The translations under genes and the position numbers were made by a program. Below, one piece after another: positions 42,028-49,997 of a stretch of 64,000 bases of DNA. Position 1 is the stretch's first letter; every line of letters starts with the position of its first letter. Where the stretch lies: the NCBI GenBank assembly GCA_030825115.1, contig JAPJQL010000001.1, positions 62,001 through 126,000 of the forward strand, in the 5' to 3' direction. This stretch comes from Lachnospiraceae bacterium. Lineage in GTDB: Bacteria; Bacillota; Clostridia; Lachnospirales; Lachnospiraceae. The notes below the pieces were generated by a model. It was given only the letters and a program-made list of their open reading frames with translations, did no database searches and was not told where the DNA came from.

Positions 42028-43431
42028 TTACTGAACCGGATTTGCCCGGTTATACTCATCCAGAGCCGCATTACACCGCTCGGCCATCAGCTCCACACAC
42101 TCATCCGGCGTCAGCTGCCCGGCCGCAAACTGTTCCCCGCATTCTTTAAAGATCGTGGTGAACGCCTGCTGGGTCGGCGCCAGATGCTCCTGGACATTCG
42201 GATTGGAGTTCATCATGGCGTCAAACGCCACATAAAACTCCGGACGCCCCTCTGTATACGCCTTCATATCTTCTGTTTCCATCGATTTTTGATTCACCGG
42301 GATACATCCGGTCCCCAGCGCCCACTCAGTCTGGTAATCGGCGGAAACCCATGTTTTTACAAACTCCCATGCCTTGGCAACCTTCTGCTCATCGTTGCGG
42401 TTCAATACGTAGATCGAAGAACCTCCCGGACAGACGCCGCCTTTGTCATCTGCGCTTACTTTCGGAAGCGGAGCTACCCCAAGCTCAAAGCCTTTTTCCT
42501 CTGCCACGCCAAACATCGTCTCAAGAACATTGTTGCTTGTAAAGAGCATTGCGCTGGTTCCCGCGATAAACTCATCTCTCGCCTGCGTCCCCTCGTCCAC
42601 CGTCTGTACGGCCCCGGTGTCCAGAACCTTCTGCCATTCGGTCAGGAACTTTTTCATCGTCCCGTTCTTGTCAAATTCGACTTCTGTCATTCGCCCTGCA
42701 CGGCCATTTTCCTGATTTCCGATAAAGGAATACTCGCCCTGTCCGCCGATAAAATGATTCAGATAAGGATTTTGGATTCCAAACGTGATCGCATACTGGC
42801 GAACGCCGTTCCCATCCTTTTTCAGCAGCTTTCCTGCCATATCTGCCACATCTGCAAGCGTCTCTGGTGCTTTCTCCGGATCCAGCCCTGCTTCTTCAAA
42901 TGCCGTCTTGTTGTAATACATGATCATGGTAGAAGCATGGAACGGAAGGCTGTAAAGCGTCCCGGAATAAGTGTAGGTGCTCAAAAGCTGCGGCAGGATC
43001 TCGTCGGTCGTGAAGCTGTCATCATTCTCGATCAAAGTCTGTGCAGGTACGACATAGGGAACCGTGCTCATGTACTCCGCATCCCCTGCAAATATCTGCA
43101 CCAGATCAGGAAGGTTCTCCACATCTTTTGCCAGGATCAGCGCTTTCAGCTTGCTGATGATATCAGAAGAGCTCTGATAAACCGGCGTGATTTTTATTCC
43201 CAGTTCTTTTCCTGTCGTCTCATTGAACTCAGGAACCATCGTCTGCTCGAGCAGCTCTCCTGCATTTCCTCCCCTGTTGTGCCAAAAGATCAATTCCGTG
43301 GTTGACGCCGTGTCAACCTCTGTCTTTCCCGATACCGGAGCTGCTGTTTCCGGCTCCGCCTTCTTTCCCCCGCAGGCCGCCAGTGACACCACCATAGTAA
43401 CCGCTAACATTGTAGATAGAATCCTTCTCAT
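42028..43431 (-). CDS. Extracellular sugar-binding lipoprotein
   Basis: A 467-residue family 1 solute-binding protein. The lipoprotein signal ends VVSLAACGGKK, with Cys as the lipidation site near residue 20. The mature protein opens TELIFWHNRGGNAGELL and has the family VPLPF-like YSLPFHAST region and a late GTGCIPVNQKS. It delivers substrate to the two permeases. The second of two adjacent ATG codons (43431) is chosen because AGGAGG is then five bases upstream. First gene of the operon; a palindrome at 43470-43485 lies within 40 bases of its start. Confidence 0.95.
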   Translation of the reverse strand: MRRILSTMLAVTMVVSLAACGGKKAEPETAAPVSGKTEVDTASTTELIFWHNRGGNAGELLEQTMVPEFNETTGKELGIKITPVYQSSSDIISKLKALILAKDVENLPDLVQIFAGDAEYMSTVPYVVPAQTLIENDDSFTTDEILPQLLSTYTYSGTLYSLPFHASTMIMYYNKTAFEEAGLDPEKAPETLADVADMAGKLLKKDGNGVRQYAITFGIQNPYLNHFIGGQGEYSFIGNQENGRAGRMTEVEFDKNGTMKKFLTEWQKVLDTGAVQTVDEGTQARDEFIAGTSAMLFTSNNVLETMFGVAEEKGFELGVAPLPKVSADDKGGVCPGGSSIYVLNRNDEQKVAKAWEFVKTWVSADYQTEWALGTGCIPVNQKSMETEDMKAYTEGRPEFYVAFDAMMNSNPNVQEHLAPTQQAFTTIFKECGEQFAAGQLTPDECVELMAERCNAALDEYNRANPVQ

Positions 43432-43469
43432 CATTTCCTCCTTGTGTTATCCATGTTATTAGTTATATT

Positions 43470-43485
43470 GTATTAACTTTAATAC
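43470..43485. promoter_or_regulatory. Operator palindrome 1 (likely GntR site)
   Basis: GTATTAACTTTAATAC is a perfect palindrome of two seven-base arms around CT. It starts about 20 bases downstream of the -10 element at 43503-43508, so a bound repressor would block early transcription. Confidence 0.75.
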
Positions 43486-43502
43486 TTTAAAAGCATGATT
43501 AT

Positions 43503-43508
43503 TTTATA
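43503..43508 (-). promoter_or_regulatory. Extended -10 element of the sugar operon
   Basis: On the minus strand TATAAA is preceded by TGG, giving the TGn extended -10 form. No convincing -35 hexamer is seen. Confidence 0.45.
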
Positions 43509-43617
43509 CCATGCCTCTTATTCCCCAGCCAGTTCATTTCCGTTAATAATATGTTAATTTTCAGTAAATCACCATATTCACTTATCAAGGTGCGGTTCGT
43601 CCCTCATTTGCTCTAAT

Positions 43618-43633
43618 GTATTAACTTTAATAC
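43618..43633. promoter_or_regulatory. Operator palindrome 2 (identical to palindrome 1)
   Basis: The same 16 bases, GTATTAACTTTAATAC, recur exactly 148 bases upstream of palindrome 1. Identical sites at 148 bases, about 14 helical turns, would suit looping by a dimeric or tetrameric GntR protein. Confidence 0.75.
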
Positions 43634-43783
43634 ATTTCATATTTCTATCATAATATTCTATGTAAAAAAATGCAATACCTTATTTGTTTTTTGTATGTTT
43701 TGTATACTTTCTTCTGTTTTTTTGGTCACATTGTACATTCCAGGTATGGAAAATGGAAATGCAGCAATTCTGCAAAATCCCTC

Positions 43784-44887
43784 TTACCGGCCCTGCTTTC
43801 CAAAGAAATCAGCCGCGATCTTCTCTATGGTCTCTTCAAATGCCCCTTCAAAGATATCCATCGAACAGCCAAACATCAGATTCAAAGGATAATCAAAATT
43901 TTCCACATTACATCCGCTCATATCACGGAATTCCCGTTCCTCTCCCAGATGCGGCACGCGCTCCTTCATCGGTCTTGCGTCGTCCATGTAGCCATAGAGC
44001 GCCTTCCCGAGCTGAAATGCCATCCCGCACTCAAACGCTGTATCATTGCAGCATTCATACCCTCTGTAATCGTTGAGGTTCGCGATGATCAGATCGCAGT
44101 TTCGCACATGCTGCTGGTAGTTGTCAAACAGATTGGCGGTCCTGGTGTAAAGGTTGTCCGCCTTGATTTTTTTCACCCCGTCAGCCGCATCCAAAGGGGA
44201 GCAGGCGTCCAGCCCATATCGATCGCAGATCCGCTTCATCTCCTCGTACCGTCTGGCGGCGTCCTCGTCATACCGCTCCGGTCCGGACAGGTATACGACC
44301 GGACGGCATGCGGTGCTGCTGGTCCGGTAGGAAGCCTCATCGACTTTATACCCTCTTTTTCCTACCATCTTGTAATCTTCTTCAATATCCGTCATCAGCA
44401 TTTTCAGGCAATCGTCAAAATCCCCCTCCACGATCTTTGTCGAGCCGACGACACAAGGAGAAAACGGCAGTTCTTTGTATGGGGCAGGCTTCCCGTGCTC
44501 ATCGTACACCTGTTTGTCTTTCAACACATACTTCTGGTCTTTCCACGCCAGCGGGCGCTTATCCCTGGTATACCCGTAACAGCGGATTCCCCTGGCATAC
44601 GCCATACCAATCTCATATATGGTTCCGCTGTCCGGCTCCGAGCCGCGGTAAGCCTCCAAATCCGCAACGATTGCTGTGGACTCGTTCATATCAATCTTCA
44701 AATCTTCAAAAATGCTGTCCGCCCGTTTCTGCAAAACAGGATTTTCCATATCCAGCGGATGGTCATTCGGCAAAGTCACGCCAAACCCAAGGCTCTCTGC
44801 CCTGCGCCTCATCGCATTCAACGCCAGAAAACCGCCCTCATAGAAACATTCCGGTCCTGCAATATATAGTTTTTCTTTCTTAAACAT
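43784..44887 (-). CDS. Tandem-domain nucleoside 2-deoxyribosyltransferase-like protein
   Basis: A 367-residue protein made of two nucleoside 2-deoxyribosyltransferase domains, whereas known enzymes are single domains of about 160 residues. Domain 1 (1-185) has LYIAGPECF, IVADLEAYRG and DSGTIYEIGMAYARG. Domain 2 (200-360) has VYLSGPERY, IIANLNDYRG and NDTAFECGMAFQLGK. In both, the Asp and the catalytic Glu positions known from lactobacillus enzymes appear to be kept. The enzyme swaps bases between deoxyribonucleosides or hydrolyses them. ATG 44887 follows GGAGGGG. It is ten bases after the nucleoside hydrolase and probably in its operon. Confidence 0.85.
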   Translation of the reverse strand: MFKKEKLYIAGPECFYEGGFLALNAMRRRAESLGFGVTLPNDHPLDMENPVLQKRADSIFEDLKIDMNESTAIVADLEAYRGSEPDSGTIYEIGMAYARGIRCYGYTRDKRPLAWKDQKYVLKDKQVYDEHGKPAPYKELPFSPCVVGSTKIVEGDFDDCLKMLMTDIEEDYKMVGKRGYKVDEASYRTSSTACRPVVYLSGPERYDEDAARRYEEMKRICDRYGLDACSPLDAADGVKKIKADNLYTRTANLFDNYQQHVRNCDLIIANLNDYRGYECCNDTAFECGMAFQLGKALYGYMDDARPMKERVPHLGEEREFRDMSGCNVENFDYPLNLMFGCSMDIFEGAFEETIEKIAADFFGKQGR

Positions 44888-44897
44888 AACGCCCCTC

Positions 44898-45854
44898 CTA
44901 TGCCAATACCAGTTCCATCAAAAGTTTCAGGAATCTCTCATGATCTGCGCTCTTTCCAATCTCGATGAGCGGAAGCTGCTCCCACACATGGTGATGCCTT
45001 GCGTCGAGGACCGTATTGCCCAGAGTCAGCTCACCTTTTGTCTCAATCCCTACCCGCCCCATAAACGTTTCGACCAGGCTTGGGTCGATGGCATAGCCCA
45101 CGGCCATGCAGTCAATGACGGTACAGTACGCCTCAAATCCCCTGCCATTCACAAAGCGGATGGCCTGCAGTAAAAATCCGGCTTCTTTATTTTTGCTGTT
45201 TGCAAGCTGTTCGATGTCCTTTTCGGTCAGATTGACATCAAAGTGGGTTGCCACGTCCAGCCCCAGAGCCACCAGCTTCACGCCGGAATTGTACACGATC
45301 TCAGCGGCTTCCGGGTCTACGAACACATTCCACTCGCTCTGGGGAGTGTCGCCCGTCGCATTGGCAAAGGAATACTGATTCAGCCCAAAGGCGCCGGAAA
45401 TCGCATAGATACCGGCTATCATCTCTTTAATCTCAGGCGCTTTGATCATGGCCATTGCAATGTTGCTCATCGGACCGGTTGCCAGAAGATAGATCTCCCC
45501 CGGATTTTCCTTCACGATATCGATGATCAGGTCGACGGCATGTTTCTCGCTGAGCGGCGTAACCGGATCGGGCAGGAAATTCTCCGCCTGTCCGTCCTTC
45601 CCGTGGGTAAACGGATCCTTCGGCGTCGGACGCACCATCGGAGCCGGCATCCCCTTTCCTACCGGAATATCAGTCCGCCCCAACAGCTCCAGCACCTTCA
45701 ATGCGTTTTTGCTGGTCACCTCCACCGGATAGTTGCCGTTCACGGTGGTGATCGCCATCACTTCAAGCGCTTTTGATTTGCAGGCCATGATAATCGCCAT
45801 GGAGTCGTCCATCCCGGGGTCGCAGTCGATAATAATTTTTTTTACTGGCATCAT
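44898..45854 (-). CDS. Nucleoside hydrolase
   Basis: A 318-residue inosine/uridine-preferring nucleoside hydrolase-type enzyme that splits nucleosides into base and ribose. The calcium-binding signature IIIDCDPGMDDSMAI is at the N-terminus; TTVNGNYPVEVTSKNALKVL follows, ATGPMSNIA is in the middle, and SEWNVFVDPEAAEIV and a C-terminal HHHVWEQ fit the fold. AAGGA precedes two adjacent ATG codons (45854 and 45851), either of which may start. It heads a unit with the deoxyribosyltransferase. A promoter and four TTGNTAA half-sites lie just upstream, pointing to control by the neighbouring LacI-type regulator. Confidence 0.93.
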   Translation of the reverse strand: MMPVKKIIIDCDPGMDDSMAIIMACKSKALEVMAITTVNGNYPVEVTSKNALKVLELLGRTDIPVGKGMPAPMVRPTPKDPFTHGKDGQAENFLPDPVTPLSEKHAVDLIIDIVKENPGEIYLLATGPMSNIAMAMIKAPEIKEMIAGIYAISGAFGLNQYSFANATGDTPQSEWNVFVDPEAAEIVYNSGVKLVALGLDVATHFDVNLTEKDIEQLANSKNKEAGFLLQAIRFVNGRGFEAYCTVIDCMAVGYAIDPSLVETFMGRVGIETKGELTLGNTVLDARHHHVWEQLPLIEIGKSADHERFLKLLMELVLA

Positions 45855-45873
45855 TCTTTTTCCTTTCTTTTGC

Positions 45874-45954
45874 TTGATAAATTGTCGTTTGGTAAATATT
45901 TGATAAATTATTTTGCATTTGCTAAATTATATCATGTTGTTGTTTGCTTTTCAA
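45874..45954 (-). promoter_or_regulatory. Nucleoside hydrolase promoter with LacI half-sites
   Basis: TTGAAA (45949-45954) and TATAAT (45926-45931) are 17 bases apart on the minus strand. TTGATAA at 45874 and 45900, TTGGTAA at 45889 and TTGCTAA at 45919 resemble half of the perfect palindrome at 47101-47120, and they cover the -10 and leader region. Confidence 0.6.
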
Positions 45955-45988
45955 CATATTTTTTATCATTTATTTATCTTTTTGTGGT

Positions 45989-46035
45989 AAAAAAACGACG
46001 TCCCAATCTTCCCCTCAGGAAATCATGAAACGCCG
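45989..46035 (-). terminator. Probable terminator of the LacI gene
   Basis: On the minus strand CGGCGTTTC (46027-46035) can pair with GGGACGTCG (45996-46004) using three G-U pairs, and a run of seven T follows. It lies 15 bases past the LacI stop. Confidence 0.45.
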
Positions 46036-46049
46036 CTGCTGCGGTATGC

Positions 46050-47087
46050 CTATTCTGTTATTCTGTTCCCCACCGACTCCCGCTCTGCCAGAACAGGAGT
46101 AAAATAATAATTCCTTGGACCTTCCTCCTGCTCCGTCTCCTGGATATTCGCAACAATCACCTCTGCGATCCGGCCAGCCATCTGCAGCACATTCTGCTCG
46201 ATGCTGGTCAGCGGAGGCTCTAAAAACCCGCAATAATCCGAATTGTCATATCCTATCACAGAAAGCTGCTCCGGAATCCGGATCCCGTGCGCAGTGGCAT
46301 AGCGGTATATGCCGCGGGCAATCTCATCATTACCCGCAAAGATGGCCGTAATCTCCAGCCCGCTTTCCAAAAGTGCTTCTGCTCCGGCAATTCCCGTCTC
46401 CACGTCGAAGTCACCAAACCAGACAGCCTCCTCCAGATAAGAAAGCCCCGCGCCTGCAAGCGCCTGCTTATACCCCTCCAGACGTTTTCTCGCCGTATAG
46501 ACCTCCCGGTTTCCCAAAATACAGCCAATCCGCCTGTGGCCTTTGCCAATCAGATATTCTGTCGCAAGCCTTCCTCCATGCTTGTTATCGGCGGTGATAA
46601 AATCGCAGAATACAGAGTACACCGCCCGGTCAGCCAGGATCATCGGCACGCCGCTGTCCTGCAGCGACTTCAGCATCTTGATCAGCTTTGCGTCCTTGCT
46701 GTGGGTGGCAGGCGGTATCACGATGATCCCATCCACATTTTTGCAGGTCAGGGCCTCCAGCGCCTGATAGCAGAAGTTCAGGTCATTCCCCACGCTGCAC
46801 TGCAAAACCGTATAGCCCTGTGCAAAAAGGCACCGGCTGATTTCGATGGACAGTTTCTGGTAGAACTGGTTTCCTGCCGCCGGTATGACAAGGCCAATGG
46901 TCTTTACCTTCCCCAGTTCGTCCAGGCTGATCGAGCCCTCCTTCTGAAACTTCATTTCCCGCGCCACCCGCCTGATATGCTCTTTCGTTGCATCCGACAG
47001 CCGGCAGGGCTTATCGTTTAAGACCAGCGATACAGCCGTCGGCGATACGCCGGCGGCTTTCGCAATATCCTTTACCTTAACTTTCAA
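46050..47087 (-). CDS. LacI family regulator of nucleoside salvage
   Basis: A 345-residue repressor. The helix-turn-helix VKDIAKAAGVSPTAVSLVLN is at the N-terminus, followed by a hinge helix and a sugar-binding-protein-like core (TIGLVIPAAGNQFYQKL, FAGNDEIARGIYRYA, LSVIGYDNSDYCGF). The start is TTG at 47087, with AGGAG eight bases upstream; the longer reading to 47150 would cross the promoter and operator. A 20-base palindrome lies between promoter and gene, so it is very likely autoregulated. Its neighbours suggest a nucleoside or (deoxy)ribose effector. Confidence 0.93.
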   Translation of the reverse strand: MKVKVKDIAKAAGVSPTAVSLVLNDKPCRLSDATKEHIRRVAREMKFQKEGSISLDELGKVKTIGLVIPAAGNQFYQKLSIEISRCLFAQGYTVLQCSVGNDLNFCYQALEALTCKNVDGIIVIPPATHSKDAKLIKMLKSLQDSGVPMILADRAVYSVFCDFITADNKHGGRLATEYLIGKGHRRIGCILGNREVYTARKRLEGYKQALAGAGLSYLEEAVWFGDFDVETGIAGAEALLESGLEITAIFAGNDEIARGIYRYATAHGIRIPEQLSVIGYDNSDYCGFLEPPLTSIEQNVLQMAGRIAEVIVANIQETEQEEGPRNYYFTPVLAERESVGNRITE

Positions 47088-47100
47088 CCGTACTGCTCCT

Positions 47101-47120
47101 TTGATAAATATATTTATCAA
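47101..47120. promoter_or_regulatory. Perfect 20-bp LacI operator
   Basis: TTGATAAATATATTTATCAA is a perfect palindrome of ten-base arms, located immediately after the -10 element of the regulator promoter and 13 bases before its TTG start. Confidence 0.8.
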
Positions 47121-47121
47121 T

Positions 47122-47150
47122 ATCATAGTACAAAGGGAGCGCTCCGTCAA
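47122..47150 (-). promoter_or_regulatory. LacI gene promoter
   Basis: TTGACG (47145-47150) and TATGAT (47122-47127) are 17 bases apart on the minus strand; the operator starts one base downstream of the -10 element. Confidence 0.7.
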
Positions 47151-47155
47151 GCCAT

Positions 47156-48346
47156 CTATTTTAACGCCGCCAAAATCGACTCGCCGATCGTCCCCTCCGG
47201 CATCGCCACTCCAAAGTTCTCCGCAACCGTAGCTCCCACCACGCCGAAGTTTTTCTGGTCCTCAAGCTGTCCGCTTTCTTTCATCGAAGGAGAATACATC
47301 AGAAGCGGCACCATCTCCTTTGTGTGGTCGCTGCCGTGGAACGTGGGATCGTTGCCATGGTCTGCCGTGATCATCAGAAGGTCGTCCTCCTTCATCTGCG
47401 ACAGGAACACTCCCAGCTTCTCATCAAACCGCTCCAGCTCCTGCCCATATCCTTCCGGGTTTCGGCGGTGTCCCCACAGCGCGTCAAAATCCACCAGGTT
47501 CGTAAAACAAAGCCCGGTAAAATCCCGCTCCAGCATCTCAATGGTCTGCTCCATCCCATGGACGCTGCTTTTCGACTTATATGCGTCGGTAATTCCCTCG
47601 CCGTCGAAGATATCCCGGATCTTGCCGATACTGATGACATCGAAACCATGTTCCTTCAGCGCATCCAGCGCCGTCCGCCCATAAGGCTTTAAGGCATAAT
47701 CGTGGCGGTTGGACGTCCGTTTGAACTCGCCCTTTTTCCTGCCCAGGTAAGGCCTTGCGATGACGCGCCCCACCTTCCACTCATCCCTCATCGTCAGCTC
47801 TCTGGCGATCTCACAGCAGCGGTACAACTCCTGCAGACCAAAGGTCTCCTCGTTTCCGCAGATTTGCAGCACGGAGTCCGCCGAGGTGTAGACGATCATC
47901 GCCCCCGTCGCGATCTCCTGCTCCGCCAGCTCATCCAGGATCTCCGTCCCGCTGGCAGATTTGTTGCCAATGATCGGATGGCCGGTCCTTCTGCTCAGTT
48001 CATCCAGCAGTTCCTGTGGAAACCCATGCTCGGTAAAGGTCTGAAACGGCGTGGTGATATGAAGCCCCATCAGCTCCCAGTGACCTGTCATCGTATCTTT
48101 TCCCACGCTGGCTTCCTTAAGCCGCGCCTGGTAGCCGGATATCGTTTCCGGCACAGGAGCATGGGCCACAGGGTGCAGACGCCCAAGCCCAAGCCTCATC
48201 ATATTGGGAATCTTAAATTCCGGCATATGGTCGTCGATATGGCCGAGCGTATCGCTCCCCACATCCCCGTACTCTGCCGCGTTCTCCATTGCGCCGATAC
48301 CAAAAGAATCGACCACGATTACAAAAATCCGTTTATATTCTCCCAT
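47156..48346 (-). CDS. deoB: Phosphopentomutase
   Basis: A 396-residue alkaline-phosphatase-fold mutase that converts (deoxy)ribose 1-phosphate and 5-phosphate. FVIVVDSFGIGAM carries metal-binding Asp; GKDTMTGHWELMG holds the phospho-threonine; and a second metal site is in MITADHGNDPTFHGSDHTKE. Length is as usual for DeoB. Start ATG 48346 follows GAGGTGG. It starts eight bases after the purine nucleoside phosphorylase stop, so the two form the classic pair that salvages the sugar of nucleosides. Confidence 0.96.
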   Translation of the reverse strand: MGEYKRIFVIVVDSFGIGAMENAAEYGDVGSDTLGHIDDHMPEFKIPNMMRLGLGRLHPVAHAPVPETISGYQARLKEASVGKDTMTGHWELMGLHITTPFQTFTEHGFPQELLDELSRRTGHPIIGNKSASGTEILDELAEQEIATGAMIVYTSADSVLQICGNEETFGLQELYRCCEIARELTMRDEWKVGRVIARPYLGRKKGEFKRTSNRHDYALKPYGRTALDALKEHGFDVISIGKIRDIFDGEGITDAYKSKSSVHGMEQTIEMLERDFTGLCFTNLVDFDALWGHRRNPEGYGQELERFDEKLGVFLSQMKEDDLLMITADHGNDPTFHGSDHTKEMVPLLMYSPSMKESGQLEDQKNFGVVGATVAENFGVAMPEGTIGESILAALK

Positions 48347-48354
48347 CTTCCACC

Positions 48355-49065
48355 TCACAGACTCGCTTCCAGAGCTATTTTCATCATATCGGTAAAGGCC
48401 GTCTGGCGCTCATTTGCCGTCGCCTTCTCGCCGGACGGGAAGGAATCCGAGATCGTCAGCAGGCAGGCCGCCTGTCTCTTTAAGACATTTGCGTTGTGGA
48501 ACAGGGCGAAGCTTTCCATATCGACGCAGGCGCACTGATGCTTCCTGTTGATCTCCCGGTAATCATCCACATTGCTCTCACAGTAAAATACATCGCTGGA
48601 ATGGACTCTGGTCACAGCCAGAGGAATCCCAAGCCGCTTTGCCACAGCCTCGATCTTCTCATTCAGTTCCCTTCCCGGCAGGATGATGTCGCTCTCATAT
48701 CCGTTCTGTGTGCGGGCAAAACTGGACTCGCTCCAGACGCTCTCGGCAAGGACCACATCCCGCAGCTTCAGCTCCGGCACATAAGCGCCTGCAGAGCCGA
48801 TGCGGATGATCTGCTCCACATCGTACTGGGAAAACAGCTCGTAAGAATAGATTCCCATGGAAGGCATCCCCATGCCGCTTGCCATGACAGTGACAGGGCT
48901 TCCCTGATAGGTCCCGGTATACGCCAGCATATTCCGCACTTCATTGACCAGTTTCGCATCTTCCAAAAATGTTTCCGCAATAAATTTTGCCCTCAAAGGA
49001 TCTCCGGGCATCAGTACCTTTTTTGCAATCTCTCCCTTTTTTGCCTGATTGTGTGGTGTCGCCAT
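48355..49065 (-). CDS. deoD: Purine nucleoside phosphorylase (DeoD type)
   Basis: A 236-residue hexameric-type phosphorylase that splits purine nucleosides with phosphate. MPGDPLRAKFIAE, SGMGMPSMGIYSYEL and RIGSAGAYVPEL form the phosphate and sugar sites; CVDMESFALFHNAN and SDSFPSGEKATANERQ follow, including the catalytic Asp. The start is ATG at 49065, with AGGAGG nine bases upstream. First gene of the deoD-deoB pair, its product feeding DeoB. Confidence 0.96.
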   Translation of the reverse strand: MATPHNQAKKGEIAKKVLMPGDPLRAKFIAETFLEDAKLVNEVRNMLAYTGTYQGSPVTVMASGMGMPSMGIYSYELFSQYDVEQIIRIGSAGAYVPELKLRDVVLAESVWSESSFARTQNGYESDIILPGRELNEKIEAVAKRLGIPLAVTRVHSSDVFYCESNVDDYREINRKHQCACVDMESFALFHNANVLKRQAACLLTISDSFPSGEKATANERQTAFTDMMKIALEASL

Positions 49066-49132
49066 AATCTGATTCCTCCTGTGCTCTCTTCCTGATTCAA
49101 TACATTCCATCGCCAGAATCCCGACAAAGGAC

Positions 49133-49161
49133 TTGCATTTCTTATATAAATAAAATACTAT
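49133..49161 (+). promoter_or_regulatory. Predicted promoter of the Crp/Fnr-type gene
   Basis: TTGCAT (49133-49138) and TACTAT (49156-49161) are 17 bases apart on the plus strand, about 64 bases before the ATG at 49225. Confidence 0.5.
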
Positions 49162-49224
49162 AAAAGAAGCGAAATAAAAAGGTCACCTGTCACTTTATTG
49201 AAAATATTTAGGAGGTTACCTCTC

Positions 49225-49929
49225 ATGGCTGTCCCAAAAAAATTCCATAAACGCTTATCCACGGAGCAATTATCGTTCCTGGAAACCTTTCTGGCAAAAG
49301 CTCCTGCCACCCTGTGCGGCAGCATTCTTTTGCAGACGTATCCCAAAAACCATACCCTGATGAGCGCAGGCGACGGCTGTGTCTATGTCTATATCCTGCT
49401 CTGCGGCCGGCTGCAGGCGATTGAAGAACGCGTCGCCAACGAACCTTACAGCTTCACCGAGATTTCTCCCGTCGAGATCGTCGGCGATTTTGAGCTGTTC
49501 ACAAAAGAGGCGGTCCGGGCCGTCACTCTCACCACCCTGGAGCCGTCCGTCTGCCTTGCCATCCCCGCCGCCGATTATCTCTCCTGGATCCGTCAGGACG
49601 CTGACGCCCTGTTTATCCGCACCGGGATGCTGATCCGCCAACTGGCCGTCCAGACCCGGTTGGAACGCCAGAACCTCTTTATGGACAACAAGACGCGGCT
49701 GCTCCATTTTCTGTACGCGGAGTGCAGGAAAAAGGACACGGCTGACTTTCCTCTGACCATCAAATATACCAGGCCGGAGATGGCCGGCAAACTGGGCTGT
49801 TCCGTGAGGACGGTCAACCGGACGATCCAGGCCCTGGAGCAGCGCTCCCTCCTCTCCCTGCGCCGCGGAAAAGTCGTGATCACCACAGAACAAAAAAACC
49901 ACATCCAGGCATCTATGGATGAGACATGA
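49225..49929 (+). CDS. Crp/Fnr family transcriptional regulator
   Basis: A 234-residue regulator. The cyclic-nucleotide-binding-like beta roll spans about 20-130, though its typical cAMP-binding residues are not evident. The C-terminal winged helix at 150-220 includes YTRPEMAGKLGCSVRTVNRTIQAL and LLSLRRGKVVI. There is no Cys cluster at the N-terminus, so an oxygen-sensing FeS role as in Fnr is unlikely. Start ATG 49225 has AGGAGG nine bases upstream. It is divergent from deoD; the shared region of about 160 bases might carry its site, but none was identified. Confidence 0.88.
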   Translation: MAVPKKFHKRLSTEQLSFLETFLAKAPATLCGSILLQTYPKNHTLMSAGDGCVYVYILLCGRLQAIEERVANEPYSFTEISPVEIVGDFELFTKEAVRAVTLTTLEPSVCLAIPAADYLSWIRQDADALFIRTGMLIRQLAVQTRLERQNLFMDNKTRLLHFLYAECRKKDTADFPLTIKYTRPEMAGKLGCSVRTVNRTIQALEQRSLLSLRRGKVVITTEQKNHIQASMDET

Positions 49930-49936
49930 TGCAATA

Positions 49937-49982
49937 CAGGGCTGTGAAAACGGCGCAGCCAAGCTCCATTCTCACAGCCCTG
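49937..49982. terminator. Hairpin between convergent regulator and purine genes
   Basis: CAGGGCTGTGA (49937-49947) and TCACAGCCCTG (49972-49982) are perfect complements around a 24-base loop, sitting between the two stop codons. U-runs are weak on both sides. Confidence 0.6.
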
Positions 49983-49997
49983 TTCCAAGGATATGGA

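Larger units (their letters stand above)
43435..43783. other. Regulatory region of the sugar operon
   Basis: About 350 bases without a supported gene, AT-rich. It holds an extended -10 promoter, two identical palindromes and, near 43541-43559, a looser GTTAATAATATGTTAAT stretch that may be a third, weak site. No terminator for the neighbouring nucleoside operon was clear. Confidence 0.6.

Noticed and set aside
41980..43305. 441-codon plus-strand open frame
   Set aside because: It lies opposite the sugar-binding lipoprotein gene, whose signal peptide and fold are clear; the antisense protein has no recognisable domain.
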